A stretch of DNA of 64,000 nt from Clostridium bowmanii (lineage in GTDB: Bacteria > Bacillota > Clostridia > Clostridiales > Clostridiaceae). The notes below the pieces were generated by a model, which worked only from the letters and a program-made list of their open reading frames with translations, was not told where the DNA came from and searched no databases. Below, piece after piece: positions 28,509-36,187 of this stretch; the stretch's first letter is position 1; each line of letters begins with the position of its first letter. The stretch covers positions 1 to 64,000 of the forward strand of contig NZ_JAHLDL010000023.1 in NCBI RefSeq assembly GCF_018861315.1, in the 5' to 3' direction. The position numbers were made by a program, and so were the translations under genes.

Positions 28509-29105
28509 ATGAGTATAAAAATTAAAATTTTCTCCGACTATATTTGACCCTTCTGTTATGTCGGCAAAGGTATTGTCGAAAAGCTAGAAAGTGAATACGA
28601 CCTGGATGTGGAATGGTTAGGACTAGAAATACACCCCGAAACTCCTTCCAGCGGTGTAAGCCTTAACGAAAAATTTAGCAAATCTAATTTAGATAGTATG
28701 CTAAAAAACCTTAATCACTCGGGCTCTCTTTATGGAATTAACTTTGGAAAATTAGAAAGAATGCCTAACTCCCATAATGCTTTAGAGGCTGCAGAATTTG
28801 CTAGGTCCCACGAAAAGTTAAAAGAGTATCATTCTTCATTAATGGATGCTTACTTTAGAGATTTAAAAGATATCGGTGATTTAGATGTGCTTTCCGACTT
28901 AGGCAAAAATTTAGGCCTAAATAAAGAAGAACTTATTGATGCTGTTAAAAACAGGAACTATGAAACTATTTTAAATAATAGCGCTAATGATGCACATAGT
29001 ATGGATATTAATAGCACTCCTACTTTTATAATAAATGATAAATACTCAGTAGTTGGTGCACAACCTATAGAAGAATTTAGAAAGATATTAGATAAAATTA
29101 AATAA
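28509..29105 (+). CDS. DsbA/FrnE-family oxidoreductase, candidate selenoprotein (in-frame TGA at active site)
   Basis: ATG at 28509 has GGAGG 7 nt upstream. The frame reads MSIKIKIFSDYI, then TGA (28545-28547), then PFCYVGKG and on to TAA at 29105: 198 residues if TGA is decoded. In this family that position is the first Cys of the CPxC redox motif, so the product would carry U-P-F-C. Downstream it is intact: HPETP, MPNSHNALEAAEFA and the cis-Pro loop STPTFIINDKYSVVGAQP. The second Cys is kept, there is no other stop or frameshift, and promoter and terminator are present. A SECIS-like hairpin follows the TGA. The alternative is a nonsense mutation, with internal initiation near 28608 giving a protein lacking the active site. 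Not seen here: selA, selB, selC or selD. Confidence 0.8.
28548..28579 (+). promoter_or_regulatory. candidate bacterial SECIS element
   Basis: Starting 13 nt after the TGA, TCGGCAA (28561-28567) pairs with TTGTCGA (28573-28579) in seven consecutive pairs (one G-U) around a 5-nt loop AGGTA. The loop begins 21 nt after TGA and has G in its second position. This is the position and loop type known for SelB-binding hairpins; the E. coli fdhF loop also begins AGGU. A weaker lower stem (CTTCT with AGAAAG) can form beyond it. Confidence 0.7.
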
Positions 29106-29140
29106 AATGATAAGCCTTGCAAAATGCAGGGCTTATTATT
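29106..29140. terminator. bidirectional terminator
   Basis: An imperfect hairpin of about 15 bp (ATAAGCCTTGCA, AAA, TGCAGGGCTTAT, with G-U pairs and T/A-rich flanks on both sides) lies between the convergent DsbA-like and aldehyde dehydrogenase genes. Confidence 0.8.
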
Positions 29141-29145
29141 TTATG

Positions 29146-30522
29146 CTATTTCATAAGTTTCTTTAATAGTTTAATCTTACCACTATATGGTGCATATCTT
29201 ATTTTAACATCTAATAGATTGCTTTTTTTGGTAACACTTTTTTTATGTGAAAAAACATCATAGCTTCCTTTTCCATGATAAGCATTCATACCACTAGCAC
29301 CTACTCCGCCGAAAGGTAAATATGGCGATGCTACATGCATAATTGTATCATTTATGCATCCTCCACCATAAGAAATTCTATCTATAATCCTCTCTTGGTG
29401 CTTTTTATTATTAGAGAAGAGATATAATGCTAGAGGTTTAGGCCTTGAATTAACCATTTCTATAACCTGCCCTAAATCATCAAATTCTAAAATTGGCAGA
29501 ATAGGTCCAAATATCTCATCTAGCATAATAGGATCATTCCAAGTTATATTATCAATAATAGTTGGTGCAATATATTTTTCCGCCCTATTATATTCCCCCC
29601 CAGTTACAATTTTACCGCCACCTAATAATCCTATAAGCCTATCAAACTGTCTTTTATTTATAATCCTTGGAAAATCATTGCTCTTTTCTGGATTTTCACC
29701 AAAAAACTCCACAATGCACTCCGCCATTTCGGTTATAAGTTTTTCTTTAACACTTTTGTGTACTAATATATAATCTGGTGCAACACAAGTTTGTCCTGCA
29801 TTTATAAATTTTCCCCAAGCTATTCTTTTTGCTGCTAGCTTTATATCAGTGTCTTTATCCACAATGCAGGGGCTTTTTCCACCCAGTTCTAATGTTACTG
29901 GAGTAAGATGTTTAGATGCAGCCTCCATCACTATTTTACCAACAGGTACACTACCCGTGAAAAATATGTAATTAAATGCCTCTTTCAAAAGTGCCTCCGA
30001 AGACTCCTTCCCACCATATGCTTCAACCACACAAACGAATTCCTCAGAAAAGCTCTCTTCAATGATTTTTATAATTACTTCAGTAGTCTTTGGAGCATTT
30101 TCAGAAGGTTTTAACATAGCACAATTACCTGCAGCTATGGACCCAATTAAGGGTGATATTAATAGTTGGAACGGATAATTCCAAGGTGAAATAATTAAAC
30201 TAACCCCATAAGGCTCTGAATAAATATAACTTGAAGATAAAAAATGCGTTAATGGAGTTCTTACTTTTTTAGTTTTTGCCCAAGACTTTAAATGCTTTAT
30301 AGCAAAATTTATCTCTTCTAAAATTATTCCAATTTCAGTAGCATAGGCTTCAAACTCAGATTTATGCAAATCAACCCATAGAGCCTCCAATATTTGTTTC
30401 TCGTTATTTTTAATAGACTTTTTTAGGGCACACAATTTTTCAATACGAAAATCTAAATTTCTTGTGGCTCCAGAATCAAAATATTTCCTTTGCTTTTCTA
30501 AAGTTCTCTTTATCTTACTCAT
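29146..30522 (-). CDS. aldehyde dehydrogenase family protein
   Basis: The 458-residue NAD(P)-dependent aldehyde dehydrogenase has SPWNYPFQL near 109, the catalytic Glu in TLELGGKSP and the catalytic Cys in NAGQTCVAPDY. The short N-terminus and the C-terminal basic tail match class 3-like bacterial fatty/aromatic aldehyde dehydrogenases rather than betaine or CoA-acylating forms. The substrate cannot be told from sequence. It is transcribed toward the DsbA-like gene and stands alone. Confidence 0.92.
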   Translation of the reverse strand: MSKIKRTLEKQRKYFDSGATRNLDFRIEKLCALKKSIKNNEKQILEALWVDLHKSEFEAYATEIGIILEEINFAIKHLKSWAKTKKVRTPLTHFLSSSYIYSEPYGVSLIISPWNYPFQLLISPLIGSIAAGNCAMLKPSENAPKTTEVIIKIIEESFSEEFVCVVEAYGGKESSEALLKEAFNYIFFTGSVPVGKIVMEAASKHLTPVTLELGGKSPCIVDKDTDIKLAAKRIAWGKFINAGQTCVAPDYILVHKSVKEKLITEMAECIVEFFGENPEKSNDFPRIINKRQFDRLIGLLGGGKIVTGGEYNRAEKYIAPTIIDNITWNDPIMLDEIFGPILPILEFDDLGQVIEMVNSRPKPLALYLFSNNKKHQERIIDRISYGGGCINDTIMHVASPYLPFGGVGASGMNAYHGKGSYDVFSHKKSVTKKSNLLDVKIRYAPYSGKIKLLKKLMK

Positions 30523-30816
30523 TTTTCACTACTCTCCCCCTAATATTTTCTTTTATGCATATTTAAGTTTTACTCATAAGGTGTTTTTTTGGTTCCCATA
30601 ACTAAACTCTATATTTTTGTTTTTTCTATTAAGCATAGTTTAGTCTTTTTCATTTCATTTGACAATCATTATTGATTTAGAAAACAATTTTTAAAATTAC
30701 ATGATCTAACATCATTAAAATACTCAACTTATGTGAATACTTTATTTATATAATTTAGTTTCAATTTTTATAAATATATTGCGTAAAAACATTAATCTTT
30801 GGTAACACTAAACATC

Positions 30817-31172
30817 AACTACCCCACGATTAAAGTCGTAGGCATGAAGAATAAATTTTCTAGTGTCTTAGTTGATTAGACTAAGCGAGAGCTATGTTGT
30901 TTAGGTCATGATACCTACGAATCCTAGTTTGTAGCTATATCGTATAGTGTAAAAAGATTTGAGGGTAAAAAACGGTGTGCTATATGTTATACATGATAAG
31001 CCATTACAACATTGTCGAAGGGTAATAAACAGGTTTGGTAATTGCTTGCAAAAAGTTGCTACTAACTTGTTTATATACTACTATATTAAAATATAAAAAG
31101 GAGGTAGGTTGGATTTGAGTGCCTAAGGCATTCCTCTCATGGTCAAAATCACGAGTATCCAGCCACAAAAGC
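30817..31172 (+). ncRNA. HEARO / IscB omega-RNA-like element, ORF-less relic
   Basis: About 355 nt of non-coding sequence shows dense RNA structure. There is a 5' hairpin CCCCACGATTAAAGTCGTAGG (30822-30842 region), then small stems at 30867-30885 and 30902-30917. A GATAAGCCA stretch (near 30995) resembles one known in IscB omega RNAs. A long 3' hairpin spans 31027-31072, followed by AAAAAGGAGGTAGG and a last hairpin GAGTGCC/GGCATTC. In HEARO elements such an RNA is followed by an iscB ORF with that RBS. Here no ORF follows, only a 12-codon stub, so this would be a solo or internally deleted copy. The family assignment is from memory of motifs, so it is tentative. Confidence 0.45.
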
Positions 31173-31173
31173 C

Positions 31174-31494
31174 ATGAAAAATTTTCTGATTTCGGCTATA
31201 GTAGATATTATAATAATTTTTTCTTCATATTTTCTATTTAGAAGTGTTATAAGTGGACCAACTCGTCATAGATTATACGAAAAATTTATGAGTTCTTTCG
31301 CGAAATTTGTAATCATTATTTTCGTGGCTAGTACGCTAGTCACTTCTCTTACTGCACTAGTTTTATACAAAACAAGGTATATAGTATATATCAACATAGT
31401 AGCTCCTGCCCTAGTATCTATACTGGTTGGTTTTGTTATGTCTACTGTACCTACTAGAGGTGTAGGTGATAAAGAAAAAGATGCTAAAAAATAG
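31174..31494 (+). CDS. small membrane protein, hypothetical
   Basis: The 106-residue protein has three hydrophobic segments (about 4-24, 42-64 and 71-91) and a charged C-terminal tail (KEKDAKK). No family is recognised. The ATG comes immediately after the end of the HEARO-like element, and no Shine-Dalgarno sequence is visible in the 40 nt upstream, so the insertion may have removed its original 5' region. A strong terminator follows. Confidence 0.65.
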   Translation: MKNFLISAIVDIIIIFSSYFLFRSVISGPTRHRLYEKFMSSFAKFVIIIFVASTLVTSLTALVLYKTRYIVYINIVAPALVSILVGFVMSTVPTRGVGDKEKDAKK

Positions 31495-31504
31495 TAATAA
31501 ATAT

Positions 31505-31560
31505 AGAGCAGTTTCTGTTAGAATGTTTTAATACTCTAAGAGAAACTGCTCTGTTCTTTT
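31505..31560 (+). terminator. terminator after small membrane protein gene
   Basis: Perfect 12-bp arms AGAGCAGTTTCT (31505-31516) and AGAAACTGCTCT (31541-31552) are followed by a T-rich stretch. Confidence 0.85.
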
Positions 31561-31592
31561 AAATTATTAATTTCACAAAAGTATATGTTAAT

Positions 31593-31649
31593 CTAAATCC
31601 ATACATAAGCAAAACCTAAAAGAAGCCCTTGCACTACATAATCATACAT
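31593..31649 (-). CDS. possible 18-residue hydrophobic peptide
   Basis: This tiny minus-strand ORF has AAGGGGG 6-7 nt before its ATG and encodes MYDYVVQGLLLGFAYVWI, which would be a short membrane-inserting peptide. No promoter or homologue is recognised. It may be a chance ORF. Confidence 0.25.
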   Translation of the reverse strand: MYDYVVQGLLLGFAYVWI

Positions 31650-31765
31650 TATTTTCCCCCTTCTTAATTCATTACTTTCTGAATTCCAATATTAAGTACT
31701 TCATAAGAAATTTATAAGATAAACTCCTATATTTCTTACATTTGGAAAAAAATTTGCAAATACTG

Positions 31766-31794
31766 TTGACATTTATATCTTCCTATTATATAAT
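31766..31794 (+). promoter_or_regulatory. sigma-A promoter of tRNA-Pro
   Basis: Perfect TTGACA (31766-31771), a 17-nt spacer and perfect TATAAT (31789-31794). Transcription would start about 5 nt before the tRNA. Confidence 0.9.
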
Positions 31795-31805
31795 AAAGAA
31801 GTCAT

Positions 31806-31881
31806 CGGGGTGTAGCGCAGCTGGGAGCGCGCGTGGTTTGGGACCATGAGGTCGCAGGTTCAATCCCTGTCACCCCGACCA
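31806..31881 (+). tRNA. tRNA-Pro (UGG)
   Basis: This is a 76-nt tRNA with anticodon loop TTTGGGA, anticodon TGG and encoded CCA. The acceptor stem CGGGGTG pairs with CACCCCG. It has its own perfect promoter and terminator, so it is a single-gene unit. Confidence 0.97.
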
Positions 31882-31913
31882 AAAAAGAGTTGTTTAACGA
31901 CAACTCTTTTTTT
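31882..31913 (+). terminator. terminator of tRNA-Pro
   Basis: The hairpin AGAGTTGT/ACAACTCT with loop TTAACG is followed by TTTTTTT. It starts directly after the tRNA. Confidence 0.9.
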
Positions 31914-32048
31914 ATTGTGAATTTTTCCTGATTTATGTATAAAACAACTCCTTTTTCACAAGATAAACAATGTCATACTATTTCATTGTTTTTTCTGAAT
32001 ATCATGCCAACATTATTACATAGCAAATATGCCTTAGGAGTGATTATT

Positions 32049-33395
32049 GTGAATAAATACTATAATGAGGTTTTTAAAACCCTAGTTAAATCATATCATG
32101 AAGATAATTTTGAAATCAAGGTACACGAATTATTATCAAAAGATAATGTTAATAAAACTGAATTGAGTTCTATAATTTCTTCACTTTGTGGAGTTGATGT
32201 AGGCTTTTCAGATAGTTACATAGATGATTTAAAAAAAGCTATCCGCTGTTATGAATCAAATTATAAAATTGTAAACAAAGTTAAACACTGCAATATGGAG
32301 TGTACAGAGAAACCTGGAAAGACTCTTTGCCAAGCTTCCTGCCCATTTGATGCTATATTAATTGATAACAAATGTAATACTACCTATATTGATAATGATA
32401 AATGTACAGACTGCGGATTTTGCGTAGATGCATGTCGTACTGGTGCCTTAATGGATAAAGTAGAGTTTATTCCACTTTTAGATTTACTAAAAGGAAATAC
32501 TACAATAATAGCAGCTGTAGCCCCTGCAATTACTGGCCAATTTGGAGAAAATGTTAATATAGATAACCTTAGAACCGCTTTTAAAAAGATTGGCTTCACA
32601 GATATGGTTGAAGTTGCTTTTTTCGCTGATATGCTTACTTTAAAAGAAGCCATAGAATTTGATGAACACGTCAAAGTAAAAGAGGATTTAATGATTACCT
32701 CTTGCTGTTGTCCAATGTGGGTAGGAATGGTAAAAAAGGTATACTATAATTTAGTTACCCATGTATCTCCATCTATTTCTCCTATGATAGCAGCTGGAAG
32801 AGTCTTAAAACAATTAAACCCAAAATGCAAAGTAGTCTTTATAGGACCCTGTATTGCTAAAAAAGGTGAGGCTAAGGATAAAGACCTTTTAGGTGACATA
32901 GATTATGTGCTTACCTTCTCAGAACTTAAGAATATTTTTGATACATTAAACATTGAGCCTGAAAAACTTCAAGAAGATGTCTCTAGTGAATATGCTTCTA
33001 GAGGTGGTAGACTTTATGCTCGTACCGGAGGGGTATCTATAGCTATTGGGGAGGTTCTAGAAAGATTATTTCCTGAAAAATATGGTTTGTTTAATGCTAT
33101 TCAAGGGAATGGTGTAAAAGAATGTAAAGATCTACTTACTAAAGCTCAAAACGGAGAAATTAATGCAAATTTTATAGAGGGTATGGGTTGTATTGGTGGC
33201 TGCGTTGGAGGACCAAAATCACTGATTAGAGCAAGTTCTGGTAAACTTAGAGTAGATGAATTTGCAGAGAATTCGAAAATCAAGATAGCCATAGATAGCG
33301 ATTGTATGAAGGAAATTCTAAATAGAATCGGAATTAACAATGCTGTGGATTTTAAAGATAAAGATAAAACTAAAATATTTCGCAGAGAATTTTAG
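32049..33395 (+). CDS. [FeFe]-hydrogenase-like protein with 4Fe-4S ferredoxin domain
   Basis: The 448-residue protein has Cys motifs for Fe-S clusters near residues 80-100 and CTDCGFCVDACR (from Cys119). An [FeFe]-hydrogenase large-subunit domain follows with the three H-cluster signatures in variant form: TSCCCPMW (217-224), GPCIAKKGEA (from 266) and EGMGCIGGCVGG (from 377). All four H-cluster Cys positions seem kept. It lacks the longer N-terminal domains of the main clostridial HydA. Start: GTG 32049 with AGGAG upstream; an ATG 38 codons earlier has no RBS. It could be an H2-producing or sensory hydrogenase. Confidence 0.88.
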   Translation: MNKYYNEVFKTLVKSYHEDNFEIKVHELLSKDNVNKTELSSIISSLCGVDVGFSDSYIDDLKKAIRCYESNYKIVNKVKHCNMECTEKPGKTLCQASCPFDAILIDNKCNTTYIDNDKCTDCGFCVDACRTGALMDKVEFIPLLDLLKGNTTIIAAVAPAITGQFGENVNIDNLRTAFKKIGFTDMVEVAFFADMLTLKEAIEFDEHVKVKEDLMITSCCCPMWVGMVKKVYYNLVTHVSPSISPMIAAGRVLKQLNPKCKVVFIGPCIAKKGEAKDKDLLGDIDYVLTFSELKNIFDTLNIEPEKLQEDVSSEYASRGGRLYARTGGVSIAIGEVLERLFPEKYGLFNAIQGNGVKECKDLLTKAQNGEINANFIEGMGCIGGCVGGPKSLIRASSGKLRVDEFAENSKIKIAIDSDCMKEILNRIGINNAVDFKDKDKTKIFRREF

Positions 33396-33484
33396 TTAAT
33401 ATTTTACAATGTAATTATTGACTAAGATATGATACAATATTTAGTAATTAGAATAAATATTTTTCGAGTCCGAGGGAGGGTTTT

Positions 33485-34009
33485 ATGAAAGCATTATTTG
33501 AATATATAAACCATAGGGACATTAACATTCTTAGAATTATAAATAATTCTTGGAAGTGTAGGTTTCTAGATACTATAATGCCAGCTATGACTTACTTAGG
33601 CTCTTTTCCATTTATGTTTGCATTCTGCACTTTAGCTTTTTTTTTGAGTACTACCCTACTTCACGTCATGGCTACTCGCGCTATGATTTCTATTACAATT
33701 AGTACTGGTATTGGTAAACTTCTTAAAATAACTGTGACTAGATTAAGACCCTTTATAGATATTCCAAATTTAAATATAAAAAAAATAGGTATAGATAAAT
33801 ACTCCTTCCCGTCTGGACATACTACTGGCGCGTTTTCATTAGCTGTGATAATAGCTTTATATTTCCCTATTTTCGGATTTATAACTATACCACTAGCCTG
33901 TTGTGTAGGAATCTCTAGAATGTATATAGGAGTTCATTACCCTACCGATGTCATGGTGGGTGCTTTTCTAGGAATTACCTGTTCTTTTCTAACTTACAGG
34001 TTCTTTTAA
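33485..34009 (+). CDS. PAP2-family membrane phosphatase
   Basis: The 174-residue integral membrane protein has the three PAP2 signatures: KITVTRLRP (KxxxxxxRP), FPSGHT and RMYIGVHYPTDV. Such enzymes dephosphorylate lipid phosphates; undecaprenyl-pyrophosphate phosphatases of the BcrC type have this size. RBS GGGAGGG is present. The substrate is not determined. Confidence 0.92.
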   Translation: MKALFEYINHRDINILRIINNSWKCRFLDTIMPAMTYLGSFPFMFAFCTLAFFLSTTLLHVMATRAMISITISTGIGKLLKITVTRLRPFIDIPNLNIKKIGIDKYSFPSGHTTGAFSLAVIIALYFPIFGFITIPLACCVGISRMYIGVHYPTDVMVGAFLGITCSFLTYRFF

Positions 34010-34026
34010 TGTAACTGAAAACAAAT

Positions 34027-34065
34027 AACAATAGCTACCGCAGAGAACCTGTGGTAGCTGTTGTT
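34027..34065 (+). terminator. strong 17-bp hairpin after PAP2 gene
   Basis: Arms 34027-34043 (AACAATAGCTACCGCAG) and 34049-34065 pair along 17 bp with two G-U pairs. No long T-tract follows, so termination may be inefficient. It separates the PAP2 gene from the HAD gene. Confidence 0.6.
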
Positions 34066-34145
34066 AAATAAAGATACTTGCTGAATTTAAAATTTTAATA
34101 TATTACCATATTCCATAATACTATAATTATATAAGAGGTGATTTA

Positions 34146-34799
34146 ATGCTAACAAATATTAAAGCTGCGATTTTCGATTTAGATGGTACCCTTATCGACT
34201 CTATGTGGGTTTGGGGTAAAATAGACGAGGATTATTTTAAGAATAGAAATATGGATTTACCAAAAAATCTAAAAAGCCAAATAGAACATCTTAGCTTTGA
34301 TGACACTGCGCAGTATTTTAGAACCAATTTTGGTATATTAGATACTATAGAAGAAATTAAAAAAGAATGGACAGATTTTGCCTATGGGGAGTATCTTAAC
34401 AATGTAAAACTAAAACCTGGTGTAGTTGAATTTTTATCTTTACTTAAAACCTCCAATATAAAAATTGGACTGGCTACAAGCAATAGTAAATTATTGTTAG
34501 AAGCTGTGCTTAAAGCTAATGGTATATACCATTATTTTGACTGCATAACTCTCACTAGTGAAGTCTCTAGAGGTAAAAACTTTCCTGATGTATATTTGCT
34601 TGCTGCTGAAAAATTAGGTGTAAAACCAGAGGAATGCATTGTATTTGAAGATATACTCCCCGCAGTTAAAGGTGCAAAAGCTGCTGGAATGAAGGTAGTA
34701 GGTGTATATGATGATTTTTCCAAAGAACAAAGGGAAGATATTACGAGTCATGCAGATATGTATATAATCGAATATCGTGAATTAACTCCAGCCATTTAA
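34146..34799 (+). CDS. HAD-superfamily phosphatase (beta-phosphoglucomutase-like)
   Basis: The 217-residue protein has motif I FDLDGTLIDS, motif II LATSNS and motif III/IV with VFEDILPAVKGAKAAGM. A helical cap (about residues 17-85) is inserted after motif I, the subfamily I layout shared with phosphoglycolate phosphatase and beta-phosphoglucomutase. The substrate cannot be predicted. RBS AGAGGTGA is present and a terminator follows directly. Confidence 0.92.
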   Translation: MLTNIKAAIFDLDGTLIDSMWVWGKIDEDYFKNRNMDLPKNLKSQIEHLSFDDTAQYFRTNFGILDTIEEIKKEWTDFAYGEYLNNVKLKPGVVEFLSLLKTSNIKIGLATSNSKLLLEAVLKANGIYHYFDCITLTSEVSRGKNFPDVYLLAAEKLGVKPEECIVFEDILPAVKGAKAAGMKVVGVYDDFSKEQREDITSHADMYIIEYRELTPAI

Positions 34800-34800
34800 A

Positions 34801-34826
34801 ACTCATGCATCCACATGAGTTTTTTT
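34801..34826 (+). terminator. terminator of HAD gene
   Basis: Hairpin ACTCATG / CATGAGT with a 6-nt loop, followed by seven T. Confidence 0.85.
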
Positions 34827-34959
34827 ATATGAATTTTTTTGTTTTATGTAGAATAGTATATACTAAGCATAAATATAACATATGCACAAACTTTTGAGCT
34901 ATACTCTATTATATTAATAAATCATTGTTTTAATAAGTAATTTTTAAGGAGAGATACTA

Positions 34960-35379
34960 TTGCTTATTTTTTTATTTTCAGTTGTTTTGATAGGTTTTGG
35001 TGTATATTACACTCTAATGAATCAAAAGCTATCAACTCAGAAAACTCAACTAAAGGTTGTTTCTAGACAAAATAGAGAATTCAAATCAAAAATTACAAGC
35101 GCGCATAATGCGCAAGTACCTGTTATAATAAAATACAAAGCTCCACTCTTTAAAGAAGGAACTACAAAAGAGATTTGTAGCCTATATCTAAGTCCTATGG
35201 AAAATTCACCCGTTATATCTAACATTGCTAAAAACATTGTTGTAGAAATTCAAGATTCTGCTGAGCTCTTTGATATTGGATGGTATGAAATATCTGTGAA
35301 TTCCCAGACTAACATTAATAATAAAGGCTGGATAAAAAAAGTCAGCATAATTACCCAGGATGACACCATTAACAATTAA
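34960..35379 (+). CDS. membrane-anchored hypothetical protein with SH3-like C-terminus
   Basis: The 139-residue protein has a TTG start with AAGGAG upstream. It has one N-terminal membrane segment (about 1-20), a short coiled linker and a beta-rich C-terminal domain (about 50-130) ending with GWYEISVNSQTNINNKGWIK, which resembles bacterial SH3-like domains. The topology suggests the domain lies outside the cell. The function is unknown. Confidence 0.65.
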   Translation: MLIFLFSVVLIGFGVYYTLMNQKLSTQKTQLKVVSRQNREFKSKITSAHNAQVPVIIKYKAPLFKEGTTKEICSLYLSPMENSPVISNIAKNIVVEIQDSAELFDIGWYEISVNSQTNINNKGWIKKVSIITQDDTINN

Positions 35380-35404
35380 GATGATACAATCTAATAAAAT
35401 TATC

Positions 35405-35439
35405 AAAGGGCATATATTTTTGTAAAATATATGCTCTTT
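35405..35439. terminator. bidirectional hairpin
   Basis: 16-bp arms AAAGGGCATATATTTT (35405-35420) and their complement (35424-35439), with a G-U pair, lie between a plus-strand gene and a possible minus-strand small gene. The T-tracts are weak. Confidence 0.6.
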
Positions 35440-35454
35440 AAAAGCAATCTAATA

Positions 35455-35559
35455 TCAGTCTTTTTTATTTGTTTTTTTATTGTGTTTAGTTCCTAAATTA
35501 TTTACTTTTTTCTCCTTTTCTTGTTGGCTTGCACAAGACGGATCCTTCTTTTCTCCCAT
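35455..35559 (-). CDS. possible 34-residue small protein
   Basis: This minus-strand ORF encodes a highly charged peptide beginning MGEKKDPSCASQQEKEKK and ending NKKD. AGGGAGG lies 11 nt upstream of the ATG; a closer, overlapping ATG in another frame would give an Arg/Lys-rich peptide of 20 residues. No homologue is recognised. The hairpin at 35405-35439 could terminate it. Confidence 0.4.
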   Translation of the reverse strand: MGEKKDPSCASQQEKEKKVNNLGTKHNKKTNKKD

Positions 35560-35848
35560 AGCATTTATACCTCCCTTAAACAAAATATTTAATTCTAATA
35601 TCACTTTACTATTTTGTTCAATATACAAATTATAATGCTATGAAATTAATAACAATAATCAATGTTACATTTTATGTAATAATTACGAATTAACTTTACT
35701 CAATTCCATCTATCTCTAATTTTACTCTATTAACTTTAGGTTATTTACAACATTTATTTTTTAACATATAAATTTAAAGGAATATTTTTACATATATTAG
35801 GATATAGTAATAATATATCTAATGGGTATAAAGTGAGGTTGATTTTAT

Positions 35849-35938
35849 ATGAAAAAAATAAAAGTAAAGGTCGGAATAGATAAAACTAAATTAATAAAAG
35901 GTGACAAAAGACTTATTGCATGTGGAAAGAACTTTTGA
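35849..35938 (+). CDS. possible 29-residue small protein
   Basis: This short ORF has GTGAGGTTG upstream and encodes MKKIKVKVGIDKTKLIKGDK followed by RLIACGKNF. The peptide is Lys-rich and basic. It is followed about 100 nt later by a perfect terminator. No homologue is recognised. Confidence 0.35.
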   Translation: MKKIKVKVGIDKTKLIKGDKRLIACGKNF

Positions 35939-36032
35939 AAGATTGTTTAATAAAAAATTAATTATTGATATTATTATTATTATTATTTTTAAGAAACCCA
36001 TTTTTTAGGATTATAACCAACTACATAAGGAG

Positions 36033-36075
36033 AAAAAACACCTATATCAAAATTATTTTGATATAGGTGTTTTTT
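36033..36075 (+). terminator. perfect 20-bp terminator hairpin
   Basis: The arms at 36033-36052 and 36056-36075 are perfectly complementary across 20 nt with a 3-nt loop and end in T6. It would terminate transcription from the 35.8 kb small ORF. Confidence 0.85.
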
Positions 36076-36187
36076 CTATCACTGTCATTTCATGTGATCA
36101 AATAAAGGTTTTTATATTTTCGAATGCTAATTATGTTATAATTTATACATAAAGCTAACAATTTTGTTAGAACTAAAGGAGTTTAAT

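Noticed and set aside
28608-29105. Shorter DsbA-like protein starting at ATG 28608
   Set aside because: There is no RBS in front of it, and it would lack the thioredoxin active-site region. The upstream ATG 28509 with GGAGG and homology before the TGA shows the gene is longer.
30780-31172. Group I intron or IStron
   Set aside because: No recognisable P/Q/R/S core motifs were seen. The layout with a terminal RBS fits a HEARO-type RNA better.
31935-32048. N-terminal extension of the hydrogenase-like protein from ATG 31935
   Set aside because: The extension lacks an RBS, lies next to the tRNA-Pro terminator and has no family similarity; GTG 32049 has AGGAG.
35849-35950. Second selenoprotein at the TGA of the 29-residue ORF
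   Set aside because: Beyond the TGA the frame ends after three codons, and no homology supports read-through.
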